64,000 nt of DNA from Flaccisagitta enflata (GCA_965153355.1 OZ231127.1:4154001-4218000), one strand, 5' to 3'; numbered from the stretch's first letter, positions 12,387 to 24,479 are shown. The notes: generated by a model from the letters alone, not told the origin. Made by a program: numbers and translations.

Positions 12387-12949
12387 CAGGGTGATTTTTT
12401 TCAAGTGGGGGAAAGTATTAAGACATCAAATTTTTTTTATGCAATTTGAAGATAAACCAAAGTTTATCTATACTTGCAAACTATTTGACATTTGATATTC
12501 AAGAAAGAAAAAATATTTTTGACCAGTTTTGAATTCAATTTAGCATAGTTGACCATTTTCAATCCATTGAGTTCATATCATTTTTTCACAATAATGAATT
12601 TTTGAATTATGGACAAAGAAAACTTATTCTGGTCAAAAAGTTGAATGTCAGTTTACTTTTATCACTAATTTGGATATTTTAACTCTGGTTTTTATTCAAA
12701 ACAGTTTTTTACTAAAATTTTGTGATTTCAGCTTCATCCATATAAGCAATTTCATGGAAAAAACATTTATTTTCCTGAAATTTTGGGTTTGATAAAAATT
12801 TTAACAAAATTTGCCAAAAATATTTTTTCTTTCTTGAAAAGTAAATGTCAAGTAGTTTGCAACTATAAAATAATTTTGGTTCATCCTAAAATGTCATAAC
12901 TAAAATTTGATGCCTTAATACTTTCCCACACTTGAAAAAAATCACCCTG
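12387..12949. mobile_element. Foldback element with CAGGGTGATTTTTTTC ends
   Basis: 563 bp between TA dinucleotides (12385-12386, 12950-12951). The ends CAGGGTGATTTTTTTCAAGT and ACTTGAAAAAAATCACCCTG pair for about 50 bp, and weaker pairing continues inward. No transposase frame. TA flanks with CAGGGTG ends suggest a Tc1/mariner-related MITE. Confidence 0.82.
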
Positions 12950-13328
12950 TATAGTGACAGATGAAACAAGGTTGCACATTTTTGACCTTGCGAAAAAAAG
13001 AAGCATGAATTCGCTCACTTTTGCAATGTTTTTTAATCATTAATGGCATTATGCAAATTACCACAGACTACCAAAATCAAATATACAGGGAACTGTGGAA
13101 CAAAATTGATTTTCCGCTTGGATCCATTAAGTAATGATAATGTTCGTCGGGCCCAAGTATGTGGCCTAACTTTGAAATGATCTGACAACAAAATATTTAC
13201 TTTTTTGATACAATTTTCTTTACCAACTGGACCAGTCAGTTCACTATATTGGCTTCACGACGAGTTGCTAGAATCCGTTTCTAACTAAAACCTCTTTTTC
13301 CAATTACTGGGTGTGACCAAGTTAACTA

Positions 13329-14195
13329 CAGGGTGAGTTTTTTCAAGTGGGGGAGAGTATTAAGACATCAAATTTTTATTATGTAATTTTAAGATAAAGC
13401 AAAGTTAGATTATAGTTACACACTGCTTGACATTAAATATTCACGGAGGAAAAAATATTTTGGACTAGATTTGACTTCAATTTAGCATAGTTGACCATTT
13501 TCAATCCATTAGGTTCAGAAAACTTTTTCTCAATAATGATTTTTTTTATTAATGTACAAAAATATATTTTTTTTGGTCAAAAAGTTGAATATCTGCTTAT
13601 TTTCATCACTGATTTGGATATTTTAACTTCTGTTTTTATTCAAAACAGTTTTCACTCTGATTTTGTAATTTCAGCAGGGGTGTATATTCTTGAGTCGCTT
13701 TTGATTTTTTTCCCCCCCCTGCCTTTGATTTTCTTCCCCGCGACGCGCCGCATCGTGTTTTTTTATCCATGATTTTCTTCCCCATATAGCAATAAAACTA
13801 TGTAGTTAAGGTTTAAATAGTGTTAAATTGTGTTCTACTAATTGAGTTTTATGATTTGGTACTGTAAAAAGTTATATTTTCCCATAATTTCCTTTTTTTC
13901 CCTTTTTCCCCCTTAGATTTCCTTCCCCCCCCCCACCGGGGGGGGGGAAAACTCAAGAATATACAGGCCTGAATTTCAGCTTTGTTCACATAAGCAAAAG
14001 TATAAAAAACATTGATTTTCCTGAAATTTTAGTTTTGATAAAAATACTTAAAAAGTTTGTCAAAAACATTTTTTCTTTCTTGGATTATAAATGTCAAGTA
14101 GCTTGCAACCATAAACTAACTTTGGTTCATCCTAAAATATCATAATTAAAATTTGATGCCTTAATACTTTCCCCCACTTGAAAAAAATCACCCTG
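13329..14195. mobile_element. Second CAGGGTGA foldback element, interrupted
   Basis: Same family as 12387-12949 with TA at 13327-13328 and 14196-14197. Its interior is split at AATTTCAG by the hAT-type MITE at 13675-13971; without that insert it is about 562 bp, the length of its sister. Confidence 0.83.
13675..13971 (+). mobile_element. hAT-type MITE with exact 8-bp duplication
   Basis: 297 bp with ends CAGGGGTGTATATTCTTGAG and CTCAAGAATATACAGGCCTG, flanked by AATTTCAG at 13667-13674 and 13972-13979. The sister element at 12387 has this stretch uninterrupted (ATTTCAGCTT), so the duplication is real. Eight-bp duplications and CAGGG ends are diagnostic of the hAT superfamily. No transposase. 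Confidence 0.9.
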
Positions 14196-14401
14196 TATAT
14201 ACTTAAGTCACCAGTTTTATGTTAAAAAGCGTGATGTTCATCTTTTTGATCGATAGGATATGCAGTAGAACCCCGTTCTAATGGATCCAACTCTGACGGG
14301 ATTCCGTCTATGATTTATAATCCTTCAATTTGTTTGCTGAATGTAAAAAACTAAATATCCAGTTTGACTAATGATAATGATATTCATGACATAAACATTT
14401 T

Positions 14402-14537
14402 CAGTCGCGAACACGCGACTCTACACCTTGCCATGTCGGTCTGTCCGTCCCTCTGTCCTTCCCTCTAAGAGCGGTTTTCGAATTACTGCTCCTGCCCAAC
14501 CGTCCGCGACTGGATTGCCAAGTATTTGGCCTTGTTT
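14402..14537 (-). mobile_element. Family A element, AGTCGCGAACA subtype
   Basis: Hairpin AGTCGCGAACACGCGACT, then CTACACCTTGCCATGTCGGT. The distal half is GCGGTTTTCGAATTACTGCT with CCTGCCCAACCGTCCGCGAC and ends TTTGGCCTTGTT. Confidence 0.82.
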
Positions 14538-14828
14538 AGGCAAATGTCACGGTTCCACAGCATGCTTGAGGGCCCAACTTTCTGCCAATCTACGTTGGCC
14601 CAAGCTTCAGACACAGCATTATAAACGAATTAAATGGTTCAAAGACATTCATAACTACCCAGTGTACAATTTTAAACCATTTTTTGTGACCCTCCCTACC
14701 CCTAGAGGGTCTAAAAATTTGTTCAAAGAACTCTTTTTGGCGTGTCTCCATTCTGTCTCCTGTAAGAAATAGCAAGCAAAACCAATCAAAAAAAGTCGCA
14801 TCTTATGATATTATGAGTGTTTATCAAC
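14538..14828. other. No gene recognised
   Basis: Short frames on both strands without recognisable motifs. Confidence 0.5.
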
Positions 14829-14830
14829 TA

Positions 14831-15419
14831 CAGGGTGTATCATGCCAAATTAGATGTAAGAAAACGATGGCATTCTGCTTCTAAAAGTGCAAAAATAGAT
14901 CTGAAAAAAGATTCAAAGAGCATACAAGCTCCGGTTTTTTGTGTAAAAATTTTATGAGTCTGGGTCAAATATTCTAGCCACAACATTAATTTGAAGTGAA
15001 CTGAGCATTTAGAGGAGAAGCTTTTTGGATATGACTGTGATGCTGAAAGCTTTTCTTTGAATTGCTCTCATTTCTAAACGGCTTGGGCCACATTTGCCAA
15101 ATTGGTCTCAAATTAAAGAAAATTTGATAAGCTTTAATTTGGGACTAATCTGGCAACTGTAACTTAAGTCGTTTAGAAATGAGAGCAATTTAAAAAAAAA
15201 CTTTCAGAATCAAAATCATGTTCAAAGTGCTTCTCCTCTAAATGCTCAATTTATTTCAAATTGATATTGTGGCTACAATATTTGACCCAGACCCATGAAA
15301 TTTTTACACAAAAAACCGGAGCCTATGAGCTCTTTGAATTTTTTTTCAAAATTATTTTTGCACTTTTAGAAGCAGAATGCCATCGTTTTCTTATATCTAA
15401 TTTGGCATGATACACCCTG
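14831..15419. mobile_element. Long-armed hairpin element, CAGGGTGTATCATGCC ends
   Basis: 589 bp between TA dinucleotides (14829-14830, 15420-15421). The arms pair almost end to end: left CAGGGTGTATCATGCCAAAT and right ATTTGGCATGATACACCCTG, with AAAACCGGAGC, TGACCCAGAC and AATGAGAGCAATT landmarks mirrored. The centre lies near 15125. No coding capacity; TA flanks fit a Tc1/mariner-type foldback MITE. Confidence 0.87.
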
Positions 15420-15421
15420 TA

Positions 15422-16777
15422 GTATCAATCCCACAGGATATACAAAAAAATTCAACTGACTACTCAATCAATAAGTTGTCAAAAAATGGTATAAAAATCA
15501 AATTTACCCCTTCTCGATTTTTTAACTTTTTTTCTCTCAAGATTGAATGTTATGATATTTATTTTTTTAAACCTCATTTATCTTAAACATTAAGCGTTTT
15601 TTTTCTTGCAATTCGATGGACAACAACTTGAAGGACATTTCCCTCCATTTTCATGTTATTGGGTTGATCCTATGCAGAGAAATGGTTCTTTTCTTGGAGG
15701 GTATCAATTTGCGCACACCCCCAAACTTGATCCTAGCGCATAGCTAACGCTTTAAATATGCCACTATGGTGTGAAAATGAAACAATTCACATAAAATCTG
15801 ACCACACTATGTGAAAGAGCGTGAAATTTTGATTCTCCTCTGATAATTTGAAACCTTAACTCTCAGGCATTTCGTCACAATGAAATTTTACATTTTGTTG
15901 GTCCTGAAGTGTGAACAGAATTGATACGCTCATCGACGGCTCATCGTAGTTAACTTTGTTTCCACACAGCGCTGCTCACACAAAGCGCGATGCTTTTGTG
16001 TCTTAATTCTGTAAAACTTTAAATTAAAATTGGCATATCTCAGGAACTGTTTGAGCTAGCCCATTGAAATTTTGCATGGTTGATACCTAGACCAAAAGGG
16101 TCCGTTGCCTAGATTCTGATGCGTCCTAAAAAATGTTATGCAGTCCAACCAGACCAACCAGCCTACCAGATGAAAAAATTAAAAAATGGCATAACTTCCA
16201 TAATAATTGTCCGATCTGGTTGAAATTTTGCATGAAGCTTCCTTTAAAGGTTCCTCATCACTGGCATGAATAAACGCTTGGGTAAAAAAATTTTTCTCCA
16301 ACAGCCCACCCAGCCAGAAATGGTACTTATAGAGATTTTTTTTAAAAACTAAAAAATTAGAAATTTCTTAGCAACATATGATCACACATGATTGCTTGAA
16401 CGTTATCAATAAGAATTTTACTGTCATATTGATTTCTTTATTGTATTTAGCTAAATTCTTCAAAAAAAACACTGCCTATAATACCTTTTTAAGCCTAATT
16501 TGCATGAAAAATGAGTGTACTTAAGAAAATCCAAGTATGGATCCATATGTAATAATAGCTAGGCTACATAATGATGTATGATTTTCTTCAATTTTCCAAC
16601 ATGTAAAATTGACAAATTCCACCCGTCCTCAGTTGGCTTAGCATGACGCCAGCCTTTATTAAACACCTTCAACCTTTTTAAACACTTTTTTCCAACTTTG
16701 TTTAACTTTTTTTTAACCCTTTTTAACACTTTTTAACTTGTTGTTCCTTTTAACCTTTTTTTAGTCCTTTTTTACAT
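15422..16777. other. Unique-looking AT-rich sequence, no gene recognised
   Basis: No open frame of note. GGCATATCTCAGGAACTGTT and GGCATAACTTCCATAATAAT, each followed by a TTGAAATTTTGCATG-type phrase, suggest two diverged copies of one sequence at about 16030 and 16187. Confidence 0.5.
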
Positions 16778-16983
16778 AACAAGGCCGGATACACGGCTAC
16801 CGAAGTCGCGTGCGGGTGGGCAGGGGCCATATTTGAGGTCACTAGACCATTTTGGCAGGAGCAGTGAGGTCAGAGAATAAAATCATAAAAAAAGTAAAAC
16901 GTAACCGACCGACCGACCAACTGACCGACCGACCGACGGACGGACGGACAAAGCGGATTGTAGAGTCGCGTGCACGCGACTAA
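16778..16983 (+). mobile_element. Family A element, complete copy
   Basis: AACAAGGCCGGATACACGGC, then AGTCGCGTGCGGGTGGGCAG, a GACC/GGAC tract of about 45 bp, and the perfect 18-bp palindrome AGTCGCGTGCACGCGACT followed by an A run. A core-plus-end fragment follows at 17070-17112. Confidence 0.88.
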
Positions 16984-17261
16984 AAAAAAACTTTTTAACG
17001 CTGTTTTTTTCCTTCTTAAAACTTCTTCTTACACAATTAAGACTCAAAAACGCCGGAAAAGTTAAGTAAGACAGACCAACTCACCGACGGACCAACAAAG
17101 CACGCGACTGATAACTTAGGAGTTAGGATAGTGCGCCATTTCCCCGACTCCATCCAAACATCTTTTCCTTACTTTTCCTTACTTTTCTTCCTTCTCATCT
17201 TCATACATTCTGACTCTTAATTCCTTTTTTCTTCTCAGCTGTTCTTGTCTTTCATAATGAC

Positions 17262-17262
17262 T

Positions 17263-17347
<85 letters not shown>

Positions 17348-17388
17348 CCGCAACAACAACAGCAACAACAACGACAACAACAACAACG

Positions 17389-17434
<46 letters not shown>

Positions 17435-17442
17435 CGACAACG

Positions 17443-17478
<36 letters not shown>
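17262..17478. repeat. (CAA)n microsatellite
   Basis: CAA triplets with scattered CGA/CAG variants. Poly-Thr, poly-Cys and poly-Leu frames are artefacts. Confidence 0.97.
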
Positions 17479-17585
17479 TTCTGGACTCACGTAAGAAAAA
17501 TCTGTAAGGTTTTGTCGGTCGAAAAATGCAGTAATCAAAGTTTTCGGCGGGTAGAACAGAAAAGAAGAAGAATTTACAAGTGGTT

Positions 17586-17674
<89 letters not shown>
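17586..17674. repeat. (CT)n microsatellite
   Basis: About 89 bp of pure CT. Confidence 0.98.
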
Positions 17675-17676
<2 letters not shown>

Positions 17677-17699
17677 TTTGTAGTGCCGCACGTGAGTGT

Positions 17700-18837
17700 C
17701 CTTCACTGATTTAGTTTCTGGGAGGTGGATGAAGTATAGAATGAGGTGATTTATGTCAATCTTTGACTTTGAATGAGTGTCACCAGATGTCACCGAAGTC
17801 ACCAGATGTGTCCAAATGTTGTGTTTTTAGTACAGTTGAACGCAACAATAACGGATATCAAGGCACTGGTAAATTGTATCTGTCATATTGGTGTATTTCC
17901 GTTATTGCCAATTCAAGAAATGACAAATGATAACAAAAATAATGATAATAATAATTTTCGTTATTCTTGAATCTGTGAGTAAGGCTCAGTGAGCATGTGA
18001 GCCCTGGGCGGTCCCCTGTATCTCGCTGTCAGGCTCACATGTTTGGCCTTCAATGAGCCCAGCAAGCTCTGAGCCCTGGGCTTCATATTTTGCTGTTGGG
18101 ATCTCGTGCTTGGCTGTCCTTGTGCCCGGTAGGTTTTTCACTGGTTTGGTGAAATATTTAAGACTGAAGTGGATTTGATGATTACTGTTGAATTCTATAA
18201 GTGACTGAAAAGTGAGAAGTTGGATAGCGAAAGCATTTCTTCCACAGAAACTGAATTCTGACACGACTTAGAATGAGTGTCTCAAAAACCAATTTAAACC
18301 TAATTTGTATCGAATTCCTCTAATTTGTATTAAGAGCATTCATGGAAAATCACTTACTCGCAGCCTTCTAGCACTTACCGGTGCAGCGGCCACATGACCC
18401 TTATACGATCACCAATTGACCCCACGCCACCATCACATCACCCTCGTGCGGCCCCCGCGGTGCGCTCCCATCCTCAGCGATCGTATGGCGCCCCTGAGTT
18501 GCCCTTGTCATTGGGTGGACGGCCGGGGGTACCTTCAAATGTGTTATCCGATATCAAATATTAAGATTTCAAGGCTCTGAGTTACTGATAGACTAAATCA
18601 GTGGTTTTTGCGTTATTATAAACCTAATTCAAACAACTCAAAACCGATGTATGAATAAAAGCAATCCAAGGGAAACGATTTGCAGTTATGTTCCTCATTC
18701 CATACATATTTTTCTGGTATTCATCTTTTACAACTAAGTATTGGCATGTGATTTTGATAAAGAATGCAGAATATCAAGCAACTACGCATTGGCGAAACGT
18801 AGCTGTATATGATACAATATTATGCAAATCGAGTTTA
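17700..18837. other. No gene recognised; GC-rich island near 18360-18535
   Basis: The frame at 17986-18264 (minus strand) has no recognisable motif. A GC-richer block (about 18360-18535, with GTGCGGCCCCCGCGGTGCGC and GGACGGCCGGGGGTACC) stands out from AT-rich surroundings, but no exon or RNA could be assigned. Confidence 0.4.
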
Positions 18838-18965
18838 CGCTCCTGCCCACTAACATAACATTCTCCGCCCACGGCCCAACCATAAACTGCCCATTCCCAC
18901 CCGCTTCACTTACCCTGTCCACCCGCAAGAGACAAATTATAGGCCGTGTATTTGGCCTTGTTTTC
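18838..18965 (-). mobile_element. Family A distal fragment
   Basis: GCTCCTGCCCAC... CCACCCGCAAGAGACAAATT then GGCCGTGTATTTGGCCTTGT: the AACAAGGCC half only, without hairpin or core. Confidence 0.55.
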
Positions 18966-19085
18966 TGTAAATGAGGTCAACTTCGGACGAGTGTCACCCG
19001 CACATTATGGCGGCTACCTAGAGGGTCAAATGTGGTCAAATTTCAGAACGCCTCAGCCAACTAACCATACACTCTCATATTTAAT

Positions 19086-19681
19086 AGTCGCAAAAGCGTC
19101 AGATGGTCAGCGGTACCCGTGCCCTGCAGGAGTAGTTTGTGATTAAGATTGAAGGAGGGTGCAGGGCAGCAGCCCCAAAGGGGTCGATGACCTATGCTTT
19201 CACACATATGAGGAATTTTCTCCTCCTTCTCCTCCTGGTAGCTGGAAGGATGACCAAACTTGGCTGAAATTGGCAGAATTTTACAGAATTTGGCCAAAAT
19301 TGGCGGAATTTGGAAGAATTTGGCGGAATATGGTGGGATTTGGCAGAATTTGGCGGAATATGGTGGGATTTGGCAGAATTTGGCAAAGTTTGGCAGAGTT
19401 TGGCGGAGTTTGGCAGATTTTGATGAAGTATGGTCGCATTTGGCAGTAATGGGCAGAATCTGACAGGGTTTGGCTGAATTTGGCAGAATTTAGCAGAATT
19501 TGGCAGAATTTGGCAGAATTTGGCAGAATTTGGCAGGATTTGGTGGGGGGGGACGGAGAAGGAGAAGAAAGGAGAGGATTTGGCGGGGGGGGGGGAGGAC
19601 GGAGAAGGAGAAGGAGAAGGAGGAGAAAATTCCCCATACGTGTGAAAGCATAGGTCATCGACCCCTTCGGGGCCGCTGCCC
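19086..19681 (-). mobile_element. Family E2 element with 10-bp core
   Basis: The tail is left (AGTCGCAAAAGCGTCAGATG, GGTCAGCGGTACCCGTGCCC). Then GGGCAGCAGCCCCAAAGGGG with TCGATGACCTATGCTTTCAC. The core (about 19262-19545) is GGCAGAATTT decamers. The mirrored arm ends GACCCCTTCGGGGCCGCTGC followed by CCAAAAA. Confidence 0.83.
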
Positions 19682-19793
19682 AAAAAGGAGTTGAGGCAAG
19701 CGGAGATGGGTATCTGGGAAGAAAACCCGCACGACAACATTAGTGAGTTTCAATGGGCGTAAAATTGCTTTGATATATACTTTACCAGAGATA

Positions 19794-20668
19794 GTCCGCC
19801 AGCGAATTTGGGGGTGTTCATCAACGGGGAATGAACGCATGTTGCTGAACAATGCCATAGAACTGTTCATGAACGACTAAAAATACGCTCTTGGCAAACA
19901 ATTTTGTTCATGGAGGGCCCAAAAAGACCTGTTCATGAACGACCGTTCATTGAGGGGTAAAAAAAACCGTTGCTGAACAGGAAAAAAAACACTCCACCAA
20001 TGGTTTTGTTGGTGGAGTGGGTTTTTTACCTGTTCATGACACATGCTTATCTGGCTGTTAAAGAACAGCAAAAAAAGTTTTTTGATAACAGTTTTGAGCA
20101 TCTAGTTTAATCTAACAAAGAGTTCATTAAAGGAACTTTTTTGACTCTTTATGAATGGCTGGGTTAAAAGGTATTTTGTTAAAGATGAAGTGGCTGTTCA
20201 TGAATAGCAAAATTTTATTGAATGGATAAAAAATCCAGTGATTGAGTGAACCTTTTATGGGCACATATGAAAGAGATTTTTTTGTCATAAATGGATTGAA
20301 CTTGACACTAGCTTCATAATTCTTAAACCATAAATGATGCTTATCTGGCTGTTCATGAAATACAAAATATCACCTTTTGATGAACAGTTTTGTTCATTGA
20401 GTAGATAAATGTTACAGTGAAGACTGAAGATAATACACATTGGGTATGAAGATATTTTATCATAAGTGGAGTTAATTACCACTCCACCAACAAAATCATT
20501 GGTGGAGTGGATTTTTTAGCTGTTCATGAACGCGCTTTTTATGGCCCTCTCTGAACAAAATTGTTGGGCAAAGGTCTCTTTCATTGTGTTCATCAACACC
20601 TGTATGGCATTATTGCTGAACAGGCGTTCATTCCCCGTTGCTGAACGCACCCAAATTCGCTGGCGGAC
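19794..20668. mobile_element. Foldback element with GTCCGCCAGCGAATTTGGG ends
   Basis: 875 bp between TA dinucleotides (19792-19793, 20669-20670). Both ends carry GTCCGCCAGCGAATTTGGG, then AACGGGGAATGAACGC, with pairing for 150 bp or more. Inside are two 11-12-bp stems, CACTCCACCAA/TTGGTGGAGTG at 19990-20019 and CCACTCCACCAA/TTGGTGGAGTGG at 20479-20510. TGTTCATGAA-type half-palindromes recur more than ten times. No coding capacity. Confidence 0.85.
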
Positions 20669-20670
20669 TA

Positions 20671-21113
20671 CCTGACTTTACCAATGTGTTGCCAAGCGGA
20701 TTTCTTGATCAAATACCGACCTCTGCTTGTCTGATTTACTGCCTAAATGCCGCTTAGCATGTATGGTTATTGGTTGGATGGCGAAGGAATTTTCAATTTT
20801 GAGACAAATTCACCCTTCAGGTAACAAGCCTACCGCACATCAATAGTTTTAGATTGATATAGAGCCAATATGTAAATTTGACTTTCTCTACTCCCCCGCG
20901 GGCCTCCTTTGATTTGCTCCCCCGCGAGCAATAAAAGCTTAAAACAGTACATTCTGATATCAAATATAATCAAATTGTGTTGAATGAATAAATCTATTTA
21001 TGAAAAACGACACATAGGTTACATTCAGGATGAAATATTGTCGCTTTCGGTGGATAGCCCATGTAAGTCGATTAGAGAGACTTTCTTCTAACGGGGCCCC
21101 ATGACTTCTTTTT
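20671..21113. other. No gene recognised
   Basis: Contains a CTCCCCCGCGGGCCTCCTTT phrase at about 20891 related to the hAT-type MITE interior, suggesting an old relic. Confidence 0.4.
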
Positions 21114-21317
21114 TAGTCGCGTGCACGCGACTCTACAACCCGCTTTGTCCGTCGGTCGGTCGGTCGGTTGGTTGGTCGGTCGGTCGGTCACATTTTAATT
21201 TTTTTTATGATTTTATTTCTTTGACCCCACTGCTCTTGCCTAAATGGTCTAGTGACCTCAAATTTGGCCCCTGCCCACCCGCACGCGACTTTGGTAGCCG
21301 TGTATCCGGCCTTGTTT
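21114..21317 (-). mobile_element. Family A element, complete reference copy
   Basis: The hairpin AGTCGCGTGCACGCGACT is perfect. Then CTACAACCCGCTTTGTCC, nine GGTC/GGTT units, CACATTTTAATTTTTTT, CCCACTGCTCTTGCCTAAAT, CCCACCCGCACGCGACTTTG and the end TAGCCGTGTATCCGGCCTTG TT. It sits after a T run and before another. Confidence 0.9.
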
Positions 21318-21507
21318 TTATTCGCGACGTCAATCTAGTTTACCTTTTTTAAAATGTTAAATCTACTTTTTTATGCACTGCACGATAGCAAATCACGATC
21401 TTTCGCAGACAGTCTGGAACTTTTGCTTTTACTGTCGAGCTAGAATTAGCCAATATTCTCGTAGCCATCTAATGTAGCGCAAATGACTCTGTATGGACTA
21501 TAGGTGA

Positions 21508-21622
21508 AGGTGCGCAAAAGCACGTTTTTAACTGGCTGTGTCCGTTGCTCCGTCTATTGGTTAGGAACTCATTCATTCGACGATCCACACGGCGCAGGTA
21601 CTTGGCCTACTTGACCTTGTTG
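21508..21622 (-). mobile_element. Subfamily B element
   Basis: AGGTGCGCAAAAGCACG hairpin, TAACTGGCTGTGTCCGTTG, TTCGACGATCCACACGGCGC and CTACTTGACCTTGTT end. The core is short. Confidence 0.72.
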
Positions 21623-21664
21623 AAGTATATTCACCACACAGTACATCCACTCTCTCGTCCATAA

Positions 21665-22208
21665 CAGTCAGCGGACAAAACACAATAGGTATATATATCA
21701 CTCCGTTGGTTTTGATCTAACCCACTGATGTTGAACAGAATGCTGTAAACAACAACTGGTTGTTGAAATTACAGCCGGCTGTTAAGTTACAAAGTTGGCA
21801 AAAATCCAACTTTCACCAAATAGAATGAGACCTGCAGATTCATAATCCTGATGAAATTCTGGGAAGTTTGATATGTCACAACATACATAATTCTATGTAT
21901 ACTTTTATGTATACTTTTAAAAAAAATAAAATTTTTTATCAATGTTTGATTTAATCATAATGCAATGTAGAAAAAAAAAATTTTTACAAAAAATGTTAAG
22001 TGTGACATATCAAATTTCTAAGAATTTCATCAGAATCATGAATCTGCATGTTTCATTCTATTTGGTGAAAGTTGAATTTTTGCCAACTTTGTAACTTAAC
22101 AGCTGGCTGTAATTTCAAAAACCAGTTGTTGTATACAGCATTCTGTTCAACATCAGATCAAAACCAACGGAGTGATATATATACCTATTGTGTTTTGTCC
22201 GCTGACTG
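21665..22208. mobile_element. Long-armed hairpin element, CAGTCAGCGGACAAAACAC ends
   Basis: 544 bp flanked by ATAA at 21661-21664 and 22209-22212. Arms of about 230 bp (landmarks TATATATCACTCCGTTGG, CAGAATGCTGTA, TTTGGTGAAAGTTG mirrored) surround an 80-100-bp AT-rich centre. No coding capacity. Confidence 0.85.
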
Positions 22209-22392
22209 ATAAGTCATTGCAGGCTTACCCTTACTTTAACCGTTACGAATTATTTTTAATGCGGACCCCCTTGGAAGAAAGTCGCATTATAAGACTTCCA
22301 TGGGCTTTTCGGAAGTCATTTACGCGTATTTGTAATTCCATGTTTCAAAATGGATTCATTCGATTCATTCATTCATATCAGTCATCTAAGGC

Positions 22393-22541
22393 CTGAAATA
22401 TGTCCCCTCAGGACGTCTGGAAATTCCCCCCTGTGTTCTACAGGACATCAGCCCTTTGGGGCCACTGCCCCGCTCTCACTCCACCTCTACATAGGATCCT
22501 TCCCAGCGGGGCATTGGGTACCGCTGACCGTTTGCGATCCT
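22393..22541 (+). mobile_element. Family E fragment, right arm and tail
   Basis: CCCCCCTGTGTTCTACAGGA, CATCAGCCCTTTGGGGCCAC, then CCCGCT...AGCGGGGC and GGGTACCGCTGACCGTTTGC. The left arm and core are missing. Confidence 0.72.
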
Positions 22542-22553
22542 TGAATGACTATA

Positions 22554-23191
22554 GTCCAGTCTGTTGATGCGTGAAATTGAGCAAACTCGGCTTTTCCGGA
22601 ACAAAGCTTGAAAATTTGCATACTAGTATTCAAAGTTATGTAGATCATGATATTGACAGGTGCAGGTCAAAAAAATTTGAGCACCTATCCTAAAAATTCA
22701 TTTCAAATTTTCAAAACCATGCCACCGCCAAACCGTCTGCCTCAGGGCAATAAAATTTCATGAGCAAAAAAATATGTGTTTTATACATGTTCATACCAAA
22801 TTTCAGCTCTCTAGCTTTATTAGAAGCGGAGATATAACCGATTTACTTTTGGGTGTATTTTTCTAAAAAATACCCATTTTCCAAAAAAAATGCAGTTTTC
22901 TTATACAAAAGTAAATTAGCTATATCTCTGCTTCTAACAAAGCTAGAGAGCTGAAATTTGGTAGGCATATGTACAAAATACATATTTTTTAGCTCATAAA
23001 ATCATCGCCCTCACTCTAGCGGTTTGGTGATGGCATGATTTTAAAAATTTTAAAATAACTTTTAAGATAGGTGCTCAAATTTTTTTGACCTGCACCTATC
23101 ATTATCATGATCTACATGACTTTAAATACTTGTATGCAAATTTTCAAGCTTTGTTCCAGAAAAGCCGAGTCCTTTCTTCAACAACCTGGAC
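22554..23191. mobile_element. Long-armed palindromic element, GTCCAG ends
   Basis: 638 bp between TA dinucleotides (22552-22553, 23192-23193). About 300-bp arms mirror AACAAAGCTTGAAAATTTGC, GGTGCAGGTCAAAAAAATTT and TCTCTAGCTTTATTAGAAGC, with almost no spacer (centre about 22880). A half copy lies at 55555-55872, cut by the assembly gap. Confidence 0.86.
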
Positions 23192-23480
23192 TACTAGTTG
23201 TATTAATGCCCCAGCCTTGAAGCACCACTGTCAAAGCCCTGTCATAACATTGCCCTAGCCTGCTATCACTGCCCCAACCTTGTCTGTTTCACTGTCCCAG
23301 CTTTGTAGTAGTCTTGTCTCGGCATTTTTGCCCCAGCCCCAGCACCAGGCCCAGCCCCAGCCTCAGCCTCAGCCCCAGCACCAGCCTTTATTAATGCAGG
23401 AGAAGCTTTTGTGTTTCCGCCTCGTGTGAATAAAAGAATGGAGACACTGAAAACAGGAAGAAAATACTCAAAAACAAACG

Positions 23481-23727
<247 letters not shown>

Positions 23728-23874
23728 GTGGTTTTGTCTTTAAATGTTTCCTGTCAATCTTGAGCTTATTTACTTAGTGACATAGAAAATAAAGAAAAGG
23801 TTAACTTAAGTCGATGGGAAGAAAAGCTATAAGGAAACGAATAGGGAAAGGGACAGAAAGAAGTGAAAAGAAAG

Positions 23875-24070
<196 letters not shown>

Positions 24071-24479
24071 AACAAGAAATCAAGAAAACAAGAAATGAAA
24101 AGAACTGAATTAGAACCAAATGAAAAACGAGGAGTATTTGGAGAACAAATGGGGAAAGGACTGATGAAAGGATAGATAGAAAGAAATAAAAAGAATAAAA
24201 GGGAGAACAAATGGGGAAAGGACAGATGAAAGGACAGATAGCCAGAAAAGAAAAAAAAAGAATGAAAGGGAGAAAGAAAGGAAATGGAGCAAGGAAGAAT
24301 CATGGCACAATTTGGAAAAGGGAGAAACAAGCCCGACCGGGCAACGATGCGTCCGGGCTGTGTCTCAGCGTGTATTGATCATGTGACATATGTATGGGAG
24401 AGACAGATGGACAAACAGACACGTGAAAAGACTATCAAAACATGCTGGTTGATCATTTGTTTCAGTGTAGGATCTCACT

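Noticed and set aside
17986-18264. 92-residue minus-strand frame
   Set aside because: No recognisable family; composition not distinct enough from the surroundings to claim a gene.
21114-21317. Family A as a tRNA-derived SINE
   Set aside because: I could not find convincing A-box and B-box promoter motifs, there is no A-rich or short-repeat 3' tail, and the inverted stem-loop end plus T-run targets fit a DNA element better.
21114-21317. Family A hairpin as a rho-independent terminator or restriction-modification motif
   Set aside because: The stem is repeated as part of an interspersed element in a eukaryotic genome with no associated gene.
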